Part shown: positions 8,132 through 17,086 of the stretch, piece after piece
Numbering within the stretch: position 1 is the stretch's first letter
How the letters are laid out: each line of letters opens with the position of its first letter
NCBI GenBank assembly: GCA_021810205.1
Contig: JAJZJC010000013.1
Location: 1-48,756, forward strand
From: Actinomycetes bacterium
GTDB taxonomy: Bacteria; Actinomycetota; Acidimicrobiia; Acidimicrobiales; RAAP-2
Length of the DNA stretch: 48,756 bases
Direction: 5' to 3'
Translations under genes and position numbers: made by a program
The notes under the pieces: model-generated
Told to the model about the DNA's origin: nothing
Databases searched by the model: none
The model's input: the letters and a program-made list of their open reading frames with translations, nothing else

Positions 8132-9202
8132 GTGGCACATCCAGAGCTGAGGTTCAGCATCTACTCAGAGCTCCAGAGCTGGGAGCCAAAGCCATACGGC
8201 CAGCTCTACGAAGAGGTGCTGGAGCAGATCGTGAATGCCGATCGACTCGGCTATGACGCCTACGCCGCGATCGAGCACGCCTTCTTCCCCAAGTTCTCGG
8301 CCTCGATCAACATTTTCGGGCTGTTCGGGATGGCGGCCGCCCGCACCCGCAGGATCGCCCTGCGCACGATGCTCCACATCCTCCCGTACCACAATCCGCT
8401 CGTGCTGGCCTCGATGGTCCACCAGTTCTCGCTGCTCACCGGCGGCCGCTACGAGTTCGGTGTGGGCCGGGGGCATGGCTGGATCCCCCTCGCCGGCGGT
8501 CTGCCATTGGACGAGACGAGCCGCCCCCGCTACGAAGAGGCGCTGGACCTGTTCATCGAGGGCTTGGAGCGCGAGGTGGTTACGTTCCACGGCGAGTACT
8601 GGGACGTCGACGACACCCACATCGTCCCCTTCAGCGGCCAGCAGTTCCGGGTCTTCCTGGGTGGTACCTCCGATCGCACCTATGACCTCGCCGCTCAGCA
8701 CGGCTGGGGTGTCGCAGTGCCGCCGCTCTTGCCCTATGCGGCGCTGGAGAAGCAGCTCGACTTCTATCGGGAAAAGTGCGCCGAGCACGGCACCAAGCCG
8801 GACATCGTGTGGATCCACGCCTGTTACATCGACGAGGACCGCGACGTCGCCATGCGCGAGGCGGAGCGGCACCTCGTCGGCTTCTTGAAGGGGAACGCCT
8901 CGCCGCTCACCGACTTCGCCGCTCCGCCGGCCGACCGACTGAACGCGGCGGGCTACGGCTTCTACACCGCCGGCATCCTGGAACAGCTGGCGGCTACCTC
9001 GTTTGTGGACATGGTGGCGGGGGACATGGTGTGGTGCGGCACCGCCGAGAATGTCATCGAGCGGGTGGAGCAGACCCTGGACGTGTGCGAAGGTCTGACC
9101 GAGATCGCTATCACCACCAATCCGGGCGGTGCCGAGCACTGGAAGGCCATCAAGGCCCAGGAGCTCTTCGCCTCCGAGGTCATCCCCAAGATCAGGGGCT
9201 GA
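8132..9202 (+). CDS. Luciferase-like (LLM class) flavin oxidoreductase, copy 1
   Basis: A 356-residue TIM-barrel oxidoreductase of the bacterial luciferase-like group, whose members use FMN or F420 to oxidise or hydroxylate small molecules. Typical blocks are NADRLGYDAYAAIEHAF near the N-terminus, TGGRYEFGVGRGHGWIP in the middle, PRYEEALDLF and VFLGGTSDRTYDLAAQHGWG. The GTG at 8132 is chosen because GGGAGGG lies just upstream; an in-frame TTG at 8114 is less likely. It follows predicted operator site A and precedes the importer operon, so it probably belongs to the same pathway. Flavin or F420 use and substrate cannot be told from sequence. Its resemblance to copy 2 (16016-17086) is only at family level. 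Confidence 0.88.
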   Translation: MAHPELRFSIYSELQSWEPKPYGQLYEEVLEQIVNADRLGYDAYAAIEHAFFPKFSASINIFGLFGMAAARTRRIALRTMLHILPYHNPLVLASMVHQFSLLTGGRYEFGVGRGHGWIPLAGGLPLDETSRPRYEEALDLFIEGLEREVVTFHGEYWDVDDTHIVPFSGQQFRVFLGGTSDRTYDLAAQHGWGVAVPPLLPYAALEKQLDFYREKCAEHGTKPDIVWIHACYIDEDRDVAMREAERHLVGFLKGNASPLTDFAAPPADRLNAAGYGFYTAGILEQLAATSFVDMVAGDMVWCGTAENVIERVEQTLDVCEGLTEIAITTNPGGAEHWKAIKAQELFASEVIPKIRG

Positions 9203-9300
9203 CAGGGCCAGAGTCGCTCGTCGTCACCGCACTGGCCCGCGCACGCGGTGGTGCTGCGCTCCGCCGTCCACCCCGGCGGCACGTACGCACGCGGGTGTCC

Positions 9301-9329
9301 TTGCAATGAATTCTCAGATTTGATTAAAT
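9301..9329 (+). promoter_or_regulatory. Promoter with operator site B for the importer operon
   Basis: TTGCAA (9301-9306) and TTAAAT (9324-9329), 17 bases apart, form a plausible sigma-70-type promoter. The operator ATTTGATTAAAT (9318-9329) covers the -10 element. It matches the shared motif except for T in place of C at position 8. The importer binding-protein gene starts 60 bases downstream. Binding here would block RNA polymerase, consistent with repression. Confidence 0.55.
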
Positions 9330-9389
9330 GTCAGAAGTGCGACAAGTCCCACGTCTGCGCCTACATCGCTCGTGACAAGAGGGGGTTCC

Positions 9390-10613
9390 ATGGTTCGTCG
9401 TCGTTGGCTCAAGGCAGTGACCGCGCTCGCCGGCTCGATCGGTCTCGTGCTCGGGATGGTCGACGTGGCAGGTGCAGCGGCCGCGGCCCACCACAAAGCG
9501 GCAACGGGCAAGCCCATCATCATCGGCGCGGTGATCGACGAGACGGGCACCATGAAGCCGTTCGACCAGCCGGCCGTCGAGGCGGCCCAGCTGTGGGCCA
9601 AGAAGGTGAACGCCAGCGGCGGCGTGCTCGGGCGTCCGATCAAGTTCAAGGTCTTCAACGACCAGCTCCAGCCCTCACTCACCCGCTCCGACGCGTTGAA
9701 GGCCATTGCCCAAGGCGCGAGCGTCCTGTGGACCACCTGCGACGTGACATTCGCGACGCCGGCCATCCAGGTGGGGTTGTCCCACCATATGCTCGTCGTC
9801 TCCCCGTGCACCGGGACGAACGAGATGGGGCCGTCACGCTTCGGCGCTCCCGGCAAGCTGGCGTTCAGCTTCGGCAACGCCCCGACGTCCGACGGCGCCG
9901 TTCTGGCGCGGCTGCTCATGCAGAAGGGCTGGAAGAGCGCCACGGTGGTCACCGACAAGCTGCTCACATACTTTGTGGACGTCTGCCAGAACTTCACCAC
10001 GGACTTCCAGAAGATGGGCGGTAAGATCGTCACACAGCTGACGTACACGACCGGGGACCACACGGTCACCCAGGTCGCGCAGAAGGCGGCGAGCACGGGT
10101 GCCGCAGCGACGGTCCTCTGCACCACCACGACGCCGACACTGCCGGCGTTCGTCACCTCGGAGCGGACCCTGGGGAACACGAAGCCGATCGTCGGGCCCT
10201 GGTCCATCGACGGCGGCTTCTGGGAGCCGAAGAGCGCCACCATCTCGAACAACATCTGGTGGGCCACGTACGCCTCGGTGTTCGGCGATGACCCGAACCC
10301 TCAGATCCGCAAGCTGTACGGCCAGATGAAGTCGCTGGGGGAGACGCCGCAGACCGGTGGGTTCGTGACCGGGCCGACCGCGCTGCAGGGCATCATCGCC
10401 GCCATCAAGCGAACCCACGGCACAGTGAAGGGGCCGAAGCTCGCCGCGCAGATGGTCAAGTTCCACAACGTCCCCACCCTGTCGGGTCCGGTGAGCTTCT
10501 CGGCGAAGTACCACGCGGTTGTCGGGCGTCCTTATCGCATCGTCGAGGTGAAGAACGGCAAGCCGCACTTCGTGGAGATGCTCAGCCCGGGTAAGTACGC
10601 CGGCGGCGCGTAA
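9390..10613 (+). CDS. Branched-chain-type ABC transporter substrate-binding protein
   Basis: A 407-residue periplasmic-binding-type protein (Peripla_BP_6, type I fold) that should capture the imported compound outside the cell. It has an arginine-rich Sec signal (MVRRRWLKAV, then a hydrophobic core to about residue 30, AGAAAAA). There is no lipobox cysteine, which is unusual for a Gram-positive binding protein. The mature part opens with the usual IIIGAVIDETG, then QPAVEAAQLWAKKVNASGGVLGR, a standard block in this family. The ATG at 9390 is preceded by AGAGGGGG. It is first in a five-gene operon with two ATPases and two permeases. Such proteins bind amino acids, amides, aromatic acids or urea, so the ligand is open. 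Confidence 0.92.
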   Translation: MVRRRWLKAVTALAGSIGLVLGMVDVAGAAAAAHHKAATGKPIIIGAVIDETGTMKPFDQPAVEAAQLWAKKVNASGGVLGRPIKFKVFNDQLQPSLTRSDALKAIAQGASVLWTTCDVTFATPAIQVGLSHHMLVVSPCTGTNEMGPSRFGAPGKLAFSFGNAPTSDGAVLARLLMQKGWKSATVVTDKLLTYFVDVCQNFTTDFQKMGGKIVTQLTYTTGDHTVTQVAQKAASTGAAATVLCTTTTPTLPAFVTSERTLGNTKPIVGPWSIDGGFWEPKSATISNNIWWATYASVFGDDPNPQIRKLYGQMKSLGETPQTGGFVTGPTALQGIIAAIKRTHGTVKGPKLAAQMVKFHNVPTLSGPVSFSAKYHAVVGRPYRIVEVKNGKPHFVEMLSPGKYAGGA

Positions 10614-10616
10614 GCC

Positions 10617-11393
10617 GTGAGCGAAGGCGCTGACGACCGTCACCTCCTGGTGTGCCAGGAGGTGACGGTTGCCTTCGCCGGGTTGCGTGCGCTCAACGCG
10701 GTGAGCCTCACGCTGGACCGAGCGGAGATCGTGGGCCTGATCGGTCCGAACGGTGCGGGAAAGACCACGTTGGTCAACGCCATGAGCGGGTTCGCCCAGA
10801 TCGACCACGGCAGCATCCAGCTGGCAGGGACCGAGATCTCGGCGCTGCCGCCTGAGCGACGTGCCCAGCTTGGATTGGCAAGGACCTTCCAGCATGGCCG
10901 CCTGTTCGGCGACCTGAGCGCACGGGAGAACGTCGAGCTCGGCGCCGTTGCCGTGGGGTGCTCGGCGCGCGAGGCTCGTCGCCGGACGCACGCACTACTC
11001 GAGGAGATCGGGCTGCTGGCGCTCGCCGCCTCGCCCGCCTCCGAGCTCTCCCATGGCGACCAGCAGCGGGTGAGCGTGGCGCGGGCGGTCGTGGCAGAGC
11101 CCGCCGTGCTCCTGCTCGACGAGCCGGCAGCCGGGCTGCCCGCCGAGTCGCTCGGCGATCTCTCTTCCCTGGTGCAGCACGCCCGGTCTGCTCGGGGCAC
11201 CGGCATCGTCGTCATCGACCACAACGTCGAGTTCGTCTTGGGGTTGAGCGACCGGGTCGTGGTGCTGGACCATGGTGAGGTGCTCACGGAGGGGTCTCCG
11301 GCCCATGTGCGAAACCATGCCGGCGTGGCGGCCGCCTACTTCGGGACGATTGGCACCGACGAGCCGGGCGCCCTGAGGGTGCCGGCCCCGTGA
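10617..11393 (+). CDS. livG: ABC transporter ATPase, LivG type
   Basis: A 258-residue ATP-binding subunit of the branched-chain-type importer. It has Walker A GPNGAGKTT, a signature loop degenerated to ELSHGDQQRV (usually LSGGQQ), Walker B VLLLDEPAAGL and the switch His in VIDHNVEFV. The insertion after the Walker A region (LARTFQHGRLFGDLSARENV) is typical of LivG. The GTG start lies three bases after the binding-protein stop, and its end overlaps the next gene by four bases (GTGA). Substrate specificity is set by the binding protein, so the symbol only denotes subunit type. Confidence 0.92.
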   Translation: MSEGADDRHLLVCQEVTVAFAGLRALNAVSLTLDRAEIVGLIGPNGAGKTTLVNAMSGFAQIDHGSIQLAGTEISALPPERRAQLGLARTFQHGRLFGDLSARENVELGAVAVGCSAREARRRTHALLEEIGLLALAASPASELSHGDQQRVSVARAVVAEPAVLLLDEPAAGLPAESLGDLSSLVQHARSARGTGIVVIDHNVEFVLGLSDRVVVLDHGEVLTEGSPAHVRNHAGVAAAYFGTIGTDEPGALRVPAP

Positions 11394-12184
11394 GCGGAAC
11401 CGTGACACGCTCGGAGGCAACGGCATCGGCACCCGAACGCGTGCCGATGCCGGTCGCGCCGCTGCTGGAGGTGTCGAACTTGGGAGTCACCTACGGCCGG
11501 GCGCAAGCGGTCGATGGGGTGACGTTCTCCGTCGGCGAGGGCGAACTCGTCGGGTTGGTCGGTCCGAACGGGGCAGGCAAGAGCTCCACGCTGCTGGCGA
11601 TCATGGGAGAGGTGCGCCGTGCCGCCGGAGAGGTGCGCCTTCGGGGAGCGCCCGTTCCTGCTCGCCCCGAGAACGTCGTACGAATGGGGCTCGCGATGGT
11701 CCCCGAAGGACGACACCTGTTCCCTTCGATGACTGTCCACGAGAACCTCGAGCTCGGTCGCCTGGCGCGGCGACAAGGGCGGACCCCGCGGCTCGACGAC
11801 GCCGAGGTGGCGACACTGTTCCCAGTGACCGTCGAGTTCGCTCGACGCCGCGCTGGCCTGCTGTCGGGGGGTCAGCAGCAACAGGTCGCCATCGCCCGTG
11901 CCCTCTTGTCGGATCCCGACCTGCTCTTGCTCGACGAGCCGTCGCTCGGCTTGTCGCCGACCATCGTCGCCTCGGTCTTCTCCGCCCTCGAGCGCATCAA
12001 CTCGCTCGGCGTCGCCATCCTCTTGGTGGAGCAACGCGCCGAGATGACGCTGGAGTTCTGTGCCCGAAGCTACGTGCTGGTAGGGGGCAGGATCCGCTTT
12101 GAGGCCGACCGGAGCACCAGCGTTGAGACCGTGGTGGCCTCCTTCTTCGGGGCGGCACCCGTGGTATCGGGGAACCGATTGTGA
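11390..12184 (+). CDS. livF: ABC transporter ATPase, LivF type
   Basis: A 264-residue second ATPase subunit. Walker A is GPNGAGKSS, the signature is LLSGGQQQQVAIARAL, Walker B is LLLLDEPSLGL, and the switch region is ILLVEQRAEM, the Glu-Gln form usual in LivF. It has a short N-terminal extension of about 25 residues before the conserved LLEVSNLGVTYG. It starts at a GTG that overlaps the LivG stop by four bases and overlaps the LivH-type permease start by four bases, so the importer genes are tightly coupled. Confidence 0.92.
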   Translation: MSGTVTRSEATASAPERVPMPVAPLLEVSNLGVTYGRAQAVDGVTFSVGEGELVGLVGPNGAGKSSTLLAIMGEVRRAAGEVRLRGAPVPARPENVVRMGLAMVPEGRHLFPSMTVHENLELGRLARRQGRTPRLDDAEVATLFPVTVEFARRRAGLLSGGQQQQVAIARALLSDPDLLLLDEPSLGLSPTIVASVFSALERINSLGVAILLVEQRAEMTLEFCARSYVLVGGRIRFEADRSTSVETVVASFFGAAPVVSGNRL

Positions 12185-13065
12185 CCGTTGTCGGTTATCT
12201 GGTCAATGCCATCTCGCTAGGCGCGCTCTACGCGTTGATCGCCGTCTCGGTGGGTCTCGTGTTCGGCGTCCTCCGGCAGATCAACCTTGCCCAGGGCGAG
12301 GTCATCACGTTCGGCGCCTACTCGCTGTGGCTCATGCGCACACTTCCCACGTGGCTGGCCATCGTCCTCTGCTTTGGGGTGTGCATCGCGGCATCGCTCC
12401 TGCTCCAGGTGGCGGTCTTCCGCCCGCTTCGGGGTGCGTCGCCGCTCACCACCCTCATCGCCACCTTCGGGGTGAGCTACGGGCTCGAGGCCCTCTGGCT
12501 GATCGTCTTCGGTCCGAGCGGCAACACCGTGTCCATGCTCACCAACCTGAACCTCACGGTCGTCGGCGGCACCGTCGCGCTGCGCTGGATCACGTTGGTG
12601 GAGATCGGCGCGGCGGCCGTACTGTTGAGCGGCCTCCTCTACCTCCTCTTTCGCTCTTCGCTTGGGATGCGGATGCGAGCCACCGCCGAGGACCTCCGCG
12701 CTGCGCGCCTCGTCGGTGTGCGCATCGGTCGGGTGGTCACCTGGGCGTTCGTGCTCAGTGGTGCGAGCGCGGCAGTGGTGGCCGTGCTGGCCACGGTCCA
12801 GACGCCGCTCGTCACCCCCACCTTCGGGCTGAACTTGATCATCTTCGCCCTGGTCGGTGTGGTCCTGGGCGGTTTGGACCATCTGGGTCGTGCCACTGCG
12901 GGTGGCTTCATCGTGGGCTTCGTGAACTCGCTGCTCGGATCCGTCCTCCCCGAGCAGCAGCTCGTCTACGTGACCTCGCTCACCTTCCTCTTCGTCGTCA
13001 TCGTCCTCATGGTGCGTCCCGCCGGCCTGCTCGCCCCCCGAGGTGCCAACGTGGAGCGGGTGTGA
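12181..13065 (+). CDS. livH: ABC transporter permease, LivH type
   Basis: A 294-residue inner-membrane permease with about eight hydrophobic segments. The N-terminus (NAISLGALYALIAVSVGLVF) is the hallmark LivH opening. A conserved cytoplasmic loop reads FRSSLGMRMRATAEDLRAARLVGV, the region that contacts the ATPase. It forms the transmembrane channel with the LivM-type protein that follows. It starts at a GTG overlapping the LivF stop and overlaps the next GTG by four bases. Confidence 0.92.
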   Translation: MTVVGYLVNAISLGALYALIAVSVGLVFGVLRQINLAQGEVITFGAYSLWLMRTLPTWLAIVLCFGVCIAASLLLQVAVFRPLRGASPLTTLIATFGVSYGLEALWLIVFGPSGNTVSMLTNLNLTVVGGTVALRWITLVEIGAAAVLLSGLLYLLFRSSLGMRMRATAEDLRAARLVGVRIGRVVTWAFVLSGASAAVVAVLATVQTPLVTPTFGLNLIIFALVGVVLGGLDHLGRATAGGFIVGFVNSLLGSVLPEQQLVYVTSLTFLFVVIVLMVRPAGLLAPRGANVERV

Positions 13066-14216
13066 CGCGGTCCAGGCTGCGTCTCGCTGCGGAGCTGGTC
13101 GGCCCGCTCGCCCTGGTGGGCGTCGTGGCATTGGTGGCCGCCCACCTTTCGACATCGGACCAGACCGACGCGATCAACGTGCTCGTGACCGCGACCATCG
13201 TCGTCGGCCTTTACGTGTTCATCGGAAACTCCGGCGTCATCTCCTTCGGGCAGATCAGTTTCGTGGCCGTTGGCGCCTTCGTCGCCGGGATCTACACGAC
13301 GCCGGTCAGCACTCGGCACACGACGATGCCGGACCTCTTCGGATTTCTGGGCCGCCCGGTGCTCACCAACATGGAGTCGATCCTGCTTGCCGCCGGGATC
13401 GGCGCGGTGTTCGCGTTGATCGTGGGCTTGGCACTCATGCGCCTGTCCGGGCTCTCGGCCGGCATCGCCACGTTCGCTGTGCTCGAGATCACCTACGACA
13501 TCCTTGCCAACTGGGGGAAGATCGGACCAGGACCGACGACGCTGGCGTCGGTGCCGGTGACGACCGGTGTGGGGCAGGCGACCATTGGGTGTGCCGTCGC
13601 CGTGGTCCTCGCCTTCACCTACCAGCGCTCACGCTCGTGCCGCATGCTTCGAGCGTCGCGGGCGGATCCGCTGGCGGCACGCGGCATCGGCGTGTCGATC
13701 TTCCGGCACCGTCTGGGTGCGTTCGTCCTCTCCGGGGCGATCTGCGGCTTCGCCGGGGCGCTGTACGTGCACGCACTGGGGAGCATCAACGTGACAGAGG
13801 TCTACCTCGCACTCACGTTCTCCACCCTGGCGATGTTGGTGGTGGGGGGGTCGCAGAGCCTCTGGGGCGCCACGCTCGGCGGCATCCTGCTCGGCATTCT
13901 TTCGTCCTTCTTGTCGAACGCCGAGAACGGGACCTCGGTCTTCGGGCTCAGCTTCACGCTTCCCAACGGGCTCAGCTCCATCATCTTCGCCATCCTCTTC
14001 GTTGGGGCGCTGATGCTGTTCCCGCGGGGCTTGACCCGCAACCGCGAGTTCCTGGCGAAGGCGCTCGGGGAGCGCTCTGACAAGCACAGGCTCGGAGTCG
14101 GGCTCAGCTCCACGGCGGCAAGAGGGGGCGACGGCCCAGAGGCGGGCGACACGGACGGGGCACCGGCCGCCGCCACGACGGCGCACGCGGCGGCGTCAGC
14201 CGAGCCAGAGAAGTGA
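13062..14216 (+). CDS. livM: ABC transporter permease, LivM type
   Basis: A 384-residue permease, the second membrane subunit of the importer. Family hallmarks are NSGVISFGQISFVAVGAFVAG near residue 55 and the ATPase-contact loop MLRASRADPLAARGIGVSIFRHR around residue 190. About ten hydrophobic segments run to residue 330. A cytoplasmic tail of about 45 residues rich in alanine, glycine and acidic residues follows. The start is the GTG at 13062, overlapping the LivH stop; the frame is open much further upstream, but that part is antisense-like noise through livH. This ends the importer operon, which converges on the minus-strand gene that follows. Confidence 0.92.
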   Translation: MTRSRLRLAAELVGPLALVGVVALVAAHLSTSDQTDAINVLVTATIVVGLYVFIGNSGVISFGQISFVAVGAFVAGIYTTPVSTRHTTMPDLFGFLGRPVLTNMESILLAAGIGAVFALIVGLALMRLSGLSAGIATFAVLEITYDILANWGKIGPGPTTLASVPVTTGVGQATIGCAVAVVLAFTYQRSRSCRMLRASRADPLAARGIGVSIFRHRLGAFVLSGAICGFAGALYVHALGSINVTEVYLALTFSTLAMLVVGGSQSLWGATLGGILLGILSSFLSNAENGTSVFGLSFTLPNGLSSIIFAILFVGALMLFPRGLTRNREFLAKALGERSDKHRLGVGLSSTAARGGDGPEAGDTDGAPAAATTAHAAASAEPEK

Positions 14217-14277
14217 AGGGGCGCCGAGACGGCGGCATGCACAGTGCTGCGGAGCCGGAGAGTGAGTGGCTCGGCGC

Positions 14278-15912
14278 TCAGGACGCGCGGTGGGATCGGC
14301 GGAGGACCTGTCGGGCGACCAACGTCCCTGACACGCCGCCAAGCCCTGGTCCTGGATGCGTGCTTGCCCCGATCTGGTACAGGTCTCGCACCGGGGTGCG
14401 GTGACCGCTGAGCTCGGGGCGTGGCCGGAACATCAGGTTCTGGTCGAGGTCGCAAGCGCCGGAGTAGATGTCGCCACCGACCAAGTTGGGATTGGCACGG
14501 GCGATGTCCGCGGGCGACAGGGCCACCCTGGACTGCACCAACGCGTCGAACCCGTCGATCTGGAGGGATAGGCGATCGTGGATCCGGTCGGCGTAGCGTT
14601 CGCGCAGCGCGTCGGTCCAGGTCCCGTCGCCCACGTCGATCGCACCCCCCGCGTCGCCACGCGGCGTCGCCGGGAGCTCTTGGAGCTGGATCCACAGGAT
14701 CCACGCACCATCGGGCGCACGCGAGGGGTCCACGACGCAGGGCTGGCCGCAGACGATGGTCGCCTCGTCGGGCAGCAAGCCCCGCTCGGCTTCGCCGACC
14801 GCCTTGGAGACCCCGGAGAGGCCAGAGGTGAGATGGACGAGGGGGATCGAGGAGAGTCGCTCGTCGAGGTGCCAGCGTGGCCGCCCGCTGAGCGCGTAGT
14901 GGATCTGCATGCCCGCCCGCCCGAAGCGGAAGCGCTGGGCGGCCCGTCGAGCCCAGTCGGGCACTGGCGCGTCGGCGAGCAGTCGGTCGTAGAGGGCGGG
15001 AGGCGTGACGCTGCACACCACTGCACGGCGTGCCCCCACGACGTCGCCTGTCACGAGGCGTACTCCGGTCGCCCGGCCGCCGCGCACCAGCACGCGGTCC
15101 ACGTCGGTTCCCGTCCGGCACGTCCCGCCGTGCTCCTCGATGACGTCCCGGAGCGCATCTACCAGGCGTGCCCCTCCGCCGACAGGCACCGGCAGGCCGA
15201 CCGTCTCGAGCAGCGCCACGATGGCTCGGCCCATGACCCCCGACCCGGCGGCGTCGGGCCCGAGCCCAGTGTGCAATACCCACGGGGCGAACAGTGCACC
15301 CGGCGCCGGCGTCCGGTACGTGGAGTCGAGCCAGGTTCGAGCACTCTCTGCCAACGACCCAGCCAGGGAGCGTACGCCGCGCCGCCCGAGATGGCGCACC
15401 CCGGACACCACCGAACGCAACGTGGTCTTGCTCACCACCTCGTCGGCCAGCAGGCCCATCACCCAGGGTGCGACAGTGTCGAAGCTCTCGCGGTCGGCGA
15501 CGAAGCGCGCACCCTCACCCAGGCCATGCCGCTCCAGCTCGGCCACCGTCTCGTCCCGGGAACGGGTCATGACGACTGCGGCACCGTCGGTGGCTGCCGT
15601 CGCGGTGACGGCGTGCGCAGTCTCGTAGCGCAGCCCGTGCCGGGCAAGGTCGCCACCAAGCGTGGCGTACGCGCGAGACGCGACGAACAGCGGGTGCCAC
15701 GCGCTGAAGACGTCGTGCGTGAAGCCCGGCAACGTCAGCTCGGCACTGCGGATCGCCCCGCCGAGCACGTCGGACTGCTCCAGGACGACGACGCCGACGC
15801 CGGCACGAGCGAGGAGTGCACCGCAGACGAGCGCGTTGATCCCGCTTCCGACGACGGCGACGTCGGTGGCATCCGGATCGGCGCCGGCAGGCACTGCGAC
15901 GCGCAAGCTCAC
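14278..15912 (-). CDS. FAD-dependent oxidoreductase, CrtI/PYROXD2-like, copy 1
   Basis: A 544-residue FAD enzyme related to phytoene desaturase and PYROXD2-type proteins. The dinucleotide-binding motif is VAVVGSGINALVCGALLARAG at about residues 20-40, followed by VVVLEQSDVLGGAIRSAEL and PGFTHDVFSAWHPLF. The C-terminal FAD block reads HRTPVRDLYQIGASTHPGPGLGG. Enzymes of this group dehydrogenate C-C or C-N bonds. The GTG at 15912 is chosen because it fits just ahead of the Rossmann motif; the frame remains open upstream, through the operator, which argues against a longer protein. It is transcribed away from the operon at 16016, sharing operator site C. It resembles the enzyme at 22613 in motifs and length. 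Confidence 0.87.
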   Translation of the reverse strand: MSLRVAVPAGADPDATDVAVVGSGINALVCGALLARAGVGVVVLEQSDVLGGAIRSAELTLPGFTHDVFSAWHPLFVASRAYATLGGDLARHGLRYETAHAVTATAATDGAAVVMTRSRDETVAELERHGLGEGARFVADRESFDTVAPWVMGLLADEVVSKTTLRSVVSGVRHLGRRGVRSLAGSLAESARTWLDSTYRTPAPGALFAPWVLHTGLGPDAAGSGVMGRAIVALLETVGLPVPVGGGARLVDALRDVIEEHGGTCRTGTDVDRVLVRGGRATGVRLVTGDVVGARRAVVCSVTPPALYDRLLADAPVPDWARRAAQRFRFGRAGMQIHYALSGRPRWHLDERLSSIPLVHLTSGLSGVSKAVGEAERGLLPDEATIVCGQPCVVDPSRAPDGAWILWIQLQELPATPRGDAGGAIDVGDGTWTDALRERYADRIHDRLSLQIDGFDALVQSRVALSPADIARANPNLVGGDIYSGACDLDQNLMFRPRPELSGHRTPVRDLYQIGASTHPGPGLGGVSGTLVARQVLRRSHRAS

Positions 15913-15953
15913 TGCGACCGAGACTATCAGCGAGGCTTGCGCAGGGTCCAAAA

Positions 15954-15965
15954 GTCTGATCAAAT
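15954..15965 (-). promoter_or_regulatory. Predicted GntR operator, site C, between divergent units
   Basis: On the minus strand this reads ATTTGATCAGAC, matching the shared motif ATTTGATCARAY at every position. It lies 42 bases from the start of the minus-strand FAD enzyme and 51 bases from the start of the plus-strand operon, so one bound regulator could control both directions. Confidence 0.65.
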
Positions 15966-16015
15966 ATCCCCAACACAGCGATAGACCCTGGCGGGTCGAA
16001 GAGGGGAGAAATGAC

Positions 16016-17086
16016 GTGGCCCGTGCTTTGCGCATCGGCATGATGCAGCTGACCATGGAGCCTCTCGAGGACATACTTTCCCACGCTGCGCATCTGGACC
16101 GGGGTGGCTTCGACACCATCTGGCTGGCCGAGGCGTACCCGTGGTGGCGTCTGCACTCGATGGAGGCTCGGTCGTCCACCGCCCTGTCGGCGTTGATCGG
16201 CCGGGAGACCTCTCGGCTGGCCGTCGGTTGGGGGATCATCTCCCCCTACACCCGGCACCCGATCCAAGTGGCGATGGAAGCGCGCCTGAGCCAGGAGGCT
16301 CTCGGTCCGGACCGCCTGCTCGTCGGCTTCGGCGCATCCAAGATCTTCATGCGCGAGGCGGGCATCGGGACGCGCGCGCCGGCAAAGCCGCTGCAAACGG
16401 TCCGCGAGAGCGTGGAGATCGTGCGGGCGGTGCTCGGTGGGGAAGAGGTCGACTACCACGGGACGGTGTTCGATGCTGCGGTCCCGGCGCTGCGGCCCGA
16501 CGCCGCCTGCCCCCGGGAGGTCTCACCCATCTACATCGCAGGCACCGGTCCCAAGCTCCAGCGGACCGCCGGCGAGATCGCCGACGGCCTTCTCACGCCG
16601 AGCATCACCACCCCGGAGTTCGTGCGGAGGTCTCGCCGCAATCTCGCCGAGGGCGCGGCGCAGGCAGGCAGGGACCCCGACACCATCGATCTCGGGTGCA
16701 CCATCGTGGCCTCGATCGACGAGGACCGCGAGAAGGGCCGGGAGGGAGCCAGGGAGATCGCTGGCATGTACCTGGCCAACAAGGTCGAGAACATCCAGGC
16801 CTCCGCCGACGAGCTCTTGGAGTCGGCCGGGCTCGACCGGGAAGAGATCAGGCCAATTGCCGACGCCATGCGCCAGGGTGGGCGCCTTGCCGCAGCCGCG
16901 GCAGTGACCGACTCGATCCTGGACCGGACGAAGCCGATCGCGGGCACGCCGAGCGACTGCATCGCGGCGATCGAAGAGTACGCAGACGCCGGCTGCACGC
17001 ACATCATGCTCGAGCTGTGGGGTGCCCAGCGCGAGGCGCAGCTCGACCTCTTCGCCTCCCAGGTGCTTCCGCACTTCCGCCGATGA
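16016..17086 (+). CDS. Luciferase-like (LLM class) flavin oxidoreductase, copy 2
   Basis: A 356-residue TIM-barrel oxidoreductase of the luciferase-like group. Typical blocks are HAAHLDRGGFDTIWLAEAY, RLAVGWGIISPYTRHP, RLLVGFGASKIFMR and SPIYIAGTGPKLQRTAGE, the last fitting the phosphate-binding end of the barrel. Parts of it resemble F420-dependent reductases such as Mer, but the cofactor cannot be settled by eye. The GTG at 16016 has GAGGGGAG upstream. The stop overlaps the next start (ATGA). It is the first gene of the seven-gene operon behind operator site C. Confidence 0.87.
   Translation: MARALRIGMMQLTMEPLEDILSHAAHLDRGGFDTIWLAEAYPWWRLHSMEARSSTALSALIGRETSRLAVGWGIISPYTRHPIQVAMEARLSQEALGPDRLLVGFGASKIFMREAGIGTRAPAKPLQTVRESVEIVRAVLGGEEVDYHGTVFDAAVPALRPDAACPREVSPIYIAGTGPKLQRTAGEIADGLLTPSITTPEFVRRSRRNLAEGAAQAGRDPDTIDLGCTIVASIDEDREKGREGAREIAGMYLANKVENIQASADELLESAGLDREEIRPIADAMRQGGRLAAAAAVTDSILDRTKPIAGTPSDCIAAIEEYADAGCTHIMLELWGAQREAQLDLFASQVLPHFRR

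Noticed and set aside
12835..12846. TTGATCATC inside the LivH-type gene as an operator
   Set aside because: It lies within coding sequence, is explained by codons for Leu-Ile-Ile, and has no matching right arm.
12099..14216. A single 705-residue protein covering livH and livM
   Set aside because: The first 320 residues are an out-of-frame reading of livH rich in Arg/Pro/His; the real livM starts at the GTG at 13062.
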